Source of the DNA: Salaquimonas sp.
GTDB lineage: Bacteria; Pseudomonadota; Alphaproteobacteria; Rhizobiales; Rhizobiaceae
DNA: 64,000 nt
Direction: 5' to 3'
NCBI GenBank assembly: GCA_022340185.1
Contig: JAJDOK010000135.1
Span: 1 to 64,000 of the forward strand
This document shows positions 60,465 through 64,000 of the stretch, in pieces. The stretch's first letter is position 1. Every line of letters begins with the position of its first letter. The notes under the pieces were generated by a model. The model saw nothing but the letters and a program-made list of their open reading frames with translations. It was not told the DNA's origin and ran no database searches. The position numbers and the translations under genes are program-made.

Positions 60465-61172
60465 TTGAAAGCTGTGGGGATTTTGTTCGACAAGGACGGT
60501 ACGCTTCTCGATTTCGAGGCGACCTACGGGACAGCCTGCGCCAATATTGTGCACGAACTTGCCGAGGGTGACGAGGAATGCGCCGCGCGCCTCGCCGAGG
60601 CGGCCGGTTTCGACCTCTCCGCGCGGCGCTTCAGCGACGATTCCATCATCATTGCCGGCAGCGCGATGACCCTCGCCGACCTGTGGGCGCCGTTCCTTGG
60701 CGTCGCCGCAAGCCCCGATCTGGCGCGCCGCTTCGACGACATGTTCGCACACCATTCCAGCGGCAGCGTCATGGTGTTCGATGGCGTCGGCAACGTACTC
60801 GGTGATCTGGCGGCGCGCGGGCTTCCTCTCGGCATCGCCACCAACGATTCGGAGGAGGGCGGCCGCGCCCACGCAGAGATAGCCGGCATTTCCGGCCATT
60901 TTTCCTTCTATGCCGGCCATGATTCCGGCCATGGCGCCAAGCCCGATCCGGGCATGGTGCTGGCCTTTGCCGGGCATTGCGAATGCCCGCCGGAACGTAT
61001 CGTCATGGTGGGGGATTCACTGCACGACATGCATGCCGCACGCGCTGCCGGAGCGATTGGCGTGGCGGTGACGACCGGCCCGGCGGGTAGGGAACAACTT
61101 GCCCCGCACGCCGATTACGTGATCGACAATCTTGCCGAACTGACCGGTCTTCCGCCGCTCTCCGGGTATTGA
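60465..61172 (+). CDS. HAD family hydrolase (Gph-like)
   Basis: A 235-residue phosphatase of the phosphoglycolate phosphatase group: motif I LFDKDGTLLDF, motif II GIATNDSEEGGRAHAE, Lys in GHGAKPDPGMVLAF and motif III VMVGDSLHDMHAARAAG. The substrate is uncertain. The start is TTG with GGAGA eight bases upstream; no in-frame ATG fits. It is divergent from the EamA gene. Confidence 0.9.
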   Translation: MKAVGILFDKDGTLLDFEATYGTACANIVHELAEGDEECAARLAEAAGFDLSARRFSDDSIIIAGSAMTLADLWAPFLGVAASPDLARRFDDMFAHHSSGSVMVFDGVGNVLGDLAARGLPLGIATNDSEEGGRAHAEIAGISGHFSFYAGHDSGHGAKPDPGMVLAFAGHCECPPERIVMVGDSLHDMHAARAAGAIGVAVTTGPAGREQLAPHADYVIDNLAELTGLPPLSGY

Positions 61173-61189
61173 AACGCCGGTTCCTCCGG

Positions 61190-61624
61190 CTATTGCAGCA
61201 GTGGTGCGGTCAGGCGCCGGTCACCGGCGATCATGCCGAGCACGCCGGCATAGGAGCGGGTGAAGTCGAGTACCGCCACGGGTACTTCGCCTTCGTCCAG
61301 GAGCCGGATTGCTCCGTTTGTCGCATTGAACAGGATAAAGAACAGTTCCGCATCCTCGTGCGTTCCGTAGCGCATCGCCGCCGCACGGTCCTGCGGTTCG
61401 CTGAACAATGCGGAAGGTATTTCGAAGAGAAGCTCGCAGCCGGCAATGCGCGCCGCGTTGAAGACCGTATCGAGAAACTGCATGCCGAGGTCCCCATCAT
61501 CCGGCTGCTGCCCGATCCTGTCGCCAACATTTGGTCTGTCGTTCGTGTAACCCCTGTCTGTACCGTCTTGCGATACCGCATGCTGCATCTGACCGTTCAC
61601 GTATTCGCCCTTATTCGTGACCAT
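61190..61624 (-). CDS. Hypothetical protein
   Basis: A 144-residue protein without signal peptide or membrane helix. The first half is polar (TNKGEYVNGQMQHAVSQDG). The second half alternates hydrophobic and acidic residues (GCELLFEIPSALFSEP, EDAELFFILFNATNG), suggesting an alpha/beta fold. The ATG at 61624 has GGAG upstream. It converges on the HAD gene. No family was recognised. Confidence 0.65.
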   Translation of the reverse strand: MVTNKGEYVNGQMQHAVSQDGTDRGYTNDRPNVGDRIGQQPDDGDLGMQFLDTVFNAARIAGCELLFEIPSALFSEPQDRAAAMRYGTHEDAELFFILFNATNGAIRLLDEGEVPVAVLDFTRSYAGVLGMIAGDRRLTAPLLQ

Positions 61625-61827
61625 GCCTGTCTCCGTCATGCGCCCGCACGCCCGCTTCAATAGGAATGGCATCTCGCGGCGACAATGCGGCGGGAAAGCG
61701 GCTTTTCCCGCCATAATTCGCCATCACCCTTTCTGGCCACTGTCAGGCGGAATCGCATGACATTGCCGGAGCCTGACCATAAGCTGACCCCGATTCTTTT
61801 TATCTGGCCCGAATCTTTTCATCTGGA

Positions 61828-62715
61828 ATGGCGATGACCGGATTTTACGAACGCAGGACCTCTCGTGCCGCGTATTGGTGCCAGAGGATTGCGCTGGTCT
61901 GCGTCCCCTATTTCCTGATCTCGATCCTGTTGCACCGCTTCGCCAAGGTGACGACGCCCGAAACCTATTGGCTGATCGCTTTCGGTCTTCTGATGCTGCT
62001 GGCAAGCCTGGCTCTGGGCGCGCGCGCGGTGTTCGATCTGTGGACGCGGGGCGATCGCGGTGGCGGTGCCACCATTCGCGGCGTCTTGCTGTCGCTCATC
62101 ATGCTGGCACCCTTCGTCTGGTACGCCTGGCTTGCGGTCAAATATCCCGTCATCAACGATGTCTCGACCAATCCGGATTCGCCTCCCGCCTTTGTCGAGC
62201 TAGCCGCGATCCGACAAGCCGGCCTTGCCAAGGGCATGAGCCCGCTTGCCGACTATGACGACGCCTATGCCGATCTGTTGATCTCGGCCTATCCCAAGGT
62301 CGGCTCACGTCGCTACAATACCGGTGCGGCGCGCATCTACACGGCCGCACGCGCCCTGATTGCCAAGCGCCACTGGCGGATTGTCGCCATCCGGGGCCTG
62401 TCGGATTCCGGTGGGGAAAAGCCTGCCGCCGAGGACGATGCAAATGCTGCCGCTAAGAATGGCGGCGACGATGAAACGCCGCTCGATCCCGACGCTCCCC
62501 TTGACATCGAGATCGAGGCCGTCGCCTCGAGCCGTGTTTTCGGATTCAAGTCGGATATTGTCATCGCCATCCATTCGGAGGCCGAAAGCACACTGGTCGA
62601 CATGCGATCGGCCTCTCGCTACGGTCAGCATGATTTCGGCGCCAATGCCGCGCAGATCGAGAGTTTCCTCGCCGATCTGGACAAGGCATTGATCGGCATC
62701 GCCGGAGAGGGTTGA
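61828..62715 (+). CDS. DUF1499 membrane protein
   Basis: A 295-residue protein with three N-terminal helices (about 22-38, 48-68 and 82-103) and a soluble DUF1499 domain (about 110-290). Typical parts are VINDVSTNPDSPPAF, AYPKVGSRRYNTG and TLVDMRSASRYGQHDFGAN. A charged, low-complexity insert lies at about 196-220. The function is unknown. The start could also be the ATG at 61834. It converges on an MBL gene with only 5 bp between stops. Confidence 0.87.
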   Translation: MAMTGFYERRTSRAAYWCQRIALVCVPYFLISILLHRFAKVTTPETYWLIAFGLLMLLASLALGARAVFDLWTRGDRGGGATIRGVLLSLIMLAPFVWYAWLAVKYPVINDVSTNPDSPPAFVELAAIRQAGLAKGMSPLADYDDAYADLLISAYPKVGSRRYNTGAARIYTAARALIAKRHWRIVAIRGLSDSGGEKPAAEDDANAAAKNGGDDETPLDPDAPLDIEIEAVASSRVFGFKSDIVIAIHSEAESTLVDMRSASRYGQHDFGANAAQIESFLADLDKALIGIAGEG

Positions 62716-62720
62716 ACAAT

Positions 62721-63638
62721 TCAGCTTTTTTCGGCCGGTGCGTAGACGCCTTCGAGCGATGCGGGGCCATCGCTTACGATCCGTCCGGCCTCCATCAGTT
62801 CCTCGATATGGGCGAGCACGGAAAGCGCTGCCGCCCCGTGCAGGCGAGGATCGGTGTCGCGATAGATCACCTTGACGATGTCGTCGATTCTGCGGTCGCC
62901 GGCCTCGATCCTGGCCAGGATCGCCGCTTCACGCATCTTGCGATGCGTTCTGAGTGCGCGCACGAACTCCCGCGCGTGCTCGAGCTCGCCGCCATGACCC
63001 GGCAGATAGGTGGTTTCGGGACGCTTCAGCAGCAATTCGAGCGATGCCATGTAGTCGGTCATCGAACCGTCCGGTGGCGCGACGATGGAGGTCGACCATG
63101 CCATCACATGGTCGCCCGAAAACAGGATATCGCGCCCCGAAAGCGCGAACGACATGTGGTTGGCGGCGTGGCCGGGGGTGAAGACGGCCTCGAGCGACCA
63201 GTCTTCGCCCTCGATGAGGTCGCCGTGCTTCAGCGCAACATCCGGTAGGAAATCATGGTCGCCGGATGCATCGAGCGGATTGACCTCGCCCAGATGCAGT
63301 TCGCGCGCTGCTCGATGCGGCCCTTCGCCCAGGACCGGCGCGCCGGTGATGCCGGCAAGGCGGCGCACCAGCGGCGAGTGGTCGACATGCGTGTGTGTGA
63401 CCAGGATATGCGATACTTCCCGTTGTCCGATCGCCGCCAGAAGCGCTTCCAATTGTGCGTCGTCGTCTGGCCCGGGATCGATCACCGCCACGCTTTTCGA
63501 GCCGAGCACATAGGCATTGGTCCCATGGAAGGTGAACGGTCCGGGATTGGGCGCGGTCACGCGCAGGATGTTTTCGCCGACGGGAACCGCCTCGCCATGC
63601 GACGGTTCGAATTCGGTCTCGAAGGAGAGGTTTTTCAA
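62721..63638 (-). CDS. MBL-fold metallohydrolase (LACTB2-like)
   Basis: A 305-residue cytoplasmic MBL-fold protein. The metal motif is HTHVDH in ILVTHTHVDHSPL, with FTPGHAANHMSF, ILFSGDHVMAWS and YLPGHGGE completing the ligands. A C-terminal winged-helix-like part (about 240-300) is as in LACTB2 proteins, which include endoribonucleases. The TTG at 63638 gives the family N-terminus (KNLSFETEFEPSHGEAV); an in-frame GTG at 63683 is an alternative. It is divergent from bioY. Confidence 0.88.
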   Translation of the reverse strand: MKNLSFETEFEPSHGEAVPVGENILRVTAPNPGPFTFHGTNAYVLGSKSVAVIDPGPDDDAQLEALLAAIGQREVSHILVTHTHVDHSPLVRRLAGITGAPVLGEGPHRAARELHLGEVNPLDASGDHDFLPDVALKHGDLIEGEDWSLEAVFTPGHAANHMSFALSGRDILFSGDHVMAWSTSIVAPPDGSMTDYMASLELLLKRPETTYLPGHGGELEHAREFVRALRTHRKMREAAILARIEAGDRRIDDIVKVIYRDTDPRLHGAAALSVLAHIEELMEAGRIVSDGPASLEGVYAPAEKS

Positions 63639-63766
63639 TTTGCTGCTCGCTTGCCGTCGGGAGATAACTGTCTGGAATGGCACGAAGCTTTCACGCTGGT
63701 GCTTGCACGCTTCAAGGTGAAGCAATATACCGATTGCACCGACCGATACAGCCTCTGGAGGACGTA

Positions 63767-64000
63767 ATGACGACACTCGCCGCCGGCAATACCCTTGCCG
63801 CCAGCCTCGCTTCCAACAAGCCCGCATGGCGTGCGGCCTGGTATGTGTTTCTGGCAATTGGCGGAACGGCGTTGATCGCGCTCGCGGCCAAAACCCAGGT
63901 ACCGTTCTGGCCCGTACCGATGACCCTGCAGACGCTGGCTATTCTGGCTGTCGGCGCAGCCTATGGCGCGCGATTGGGCGGTATCACGCTACTCCTTTAT
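63767..64000 (+). CDS. bioY: Biotin transporter BioY, N-terminal part
   Basis: The first 78 residues of BioY, the substrate-binding membrane subunit of biotin ECF transporters; the rest is beyond the window. It shows LIALAAKTQVPFWPVPMTLQTLAILAVG, split here as the family's QVPFWPVPMTLQT motif, and the following glycine-rich helix start. CTGGAGG lies before the ATG. No BioR box (TTATCTATAA type) was seen in the 128 bp upstream. Confidence 0.93.
   Translation, partial: MTTLAAGNTLAASLASNKPAWRAAWYVFLAIGGTALIALAAKTQVPFWPVPMTLQTLAILAVGAAYGARLGGITLLLY

Noticed and set aside
63639-63766. BioR operator before bioY
   Set aside because: No TTATCTATAA-like palindrome was found in the 128 bp upstream.

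Overview
This 64 kb window reads as core chromosome of an alphaproteobacterium of the order Hyphomicrobiales (Rhizobiales), most like the Phyllobacteriaceae (Mesorhizobium, Nitratireductor or Hoeflea type). The reasons are a high-GC, densely packed genome; a CcrM-type GANTC methyltransferase; an aa3 oxidase cluster in rhizobial order (coxB-coxA-ctaB-coxF-ctaG-coxC-DUF983-surf1-ispH-thrB-rnhA); a thrC-M16 peptidase-GNAT-EAL block; a mutY-DUF721-DsbA-smc block; an IalB-family protein; and an intergenic palindrome of a type familiar from rhizobial genomes. I found no rRNA, tRNA, CRISPR array, transposase or prophage genes. The genus is an inference.

Layout. 1-9.9 kb (minus strand): RNA methyltransferase, tlyA, SCO1, xseB, a histone-deacetylase-like hydrolase, an FG-GAP protein, ribB, aroC, a histidine phosphatase, fabI and a J-domain protein. 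10-20 kb: a lipoprotein, pdxH, a glycosyltransferase-like protein, a FecR protein with C-terminal GGYD repeats, a Tat-exported nucleotidase (cpdB), tldD, an MFS pump and an IalB protein. 20.4-30 kb (plus strand): the cytochrome c oxidase operon, running on into isoprenoid (ispH), threonine (thrB) and DNA maintenance (rnhA) genes. 30-40 kb: peroxiredoxin, a DsbD-like periplasmic protein, yqgE, a large GGDEF/EAL protein, GNAT, M16 peptidase, vapBC and thrC. 40-51 kb: lipoprotein, DNA glycosylase, HIT protein, ccrM, FMN reductase, HAD, mutY, DUF721, DsbA-like and smc. 50.6-64 kb: a VPLPA-CTERM protein, YaiI, an unusual cyclase-sigma factor fusion with a membrane partner, DUF6249, two MBL-fold proteins, a TPR protein, ppdK, a DMT transporter, a HAD protein, DUF1499 and the start of bioY.

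The most unusual item is 51.9-53.3 kb. One ORF joins a class III nucleotide cyclase domain, with its visible catalytic residues intact, to an ECF-type sigma factor. It overlaps a small two-helix membrane protein gene that could be its regulator. Other points worth attention are: a GGDEF/EAL protein whose N-terminal membrane segment lies upstream of any ordinary start codon; an L,D-transpeptidase wedged into the cox operon; a vapBC module inside the thrC-M16 block; similar GGACCA-type inverted repeats in two promoter regions; a hairpin-rich 368 bp intergenic element; and an isolated VPLPA-CTERM protein.
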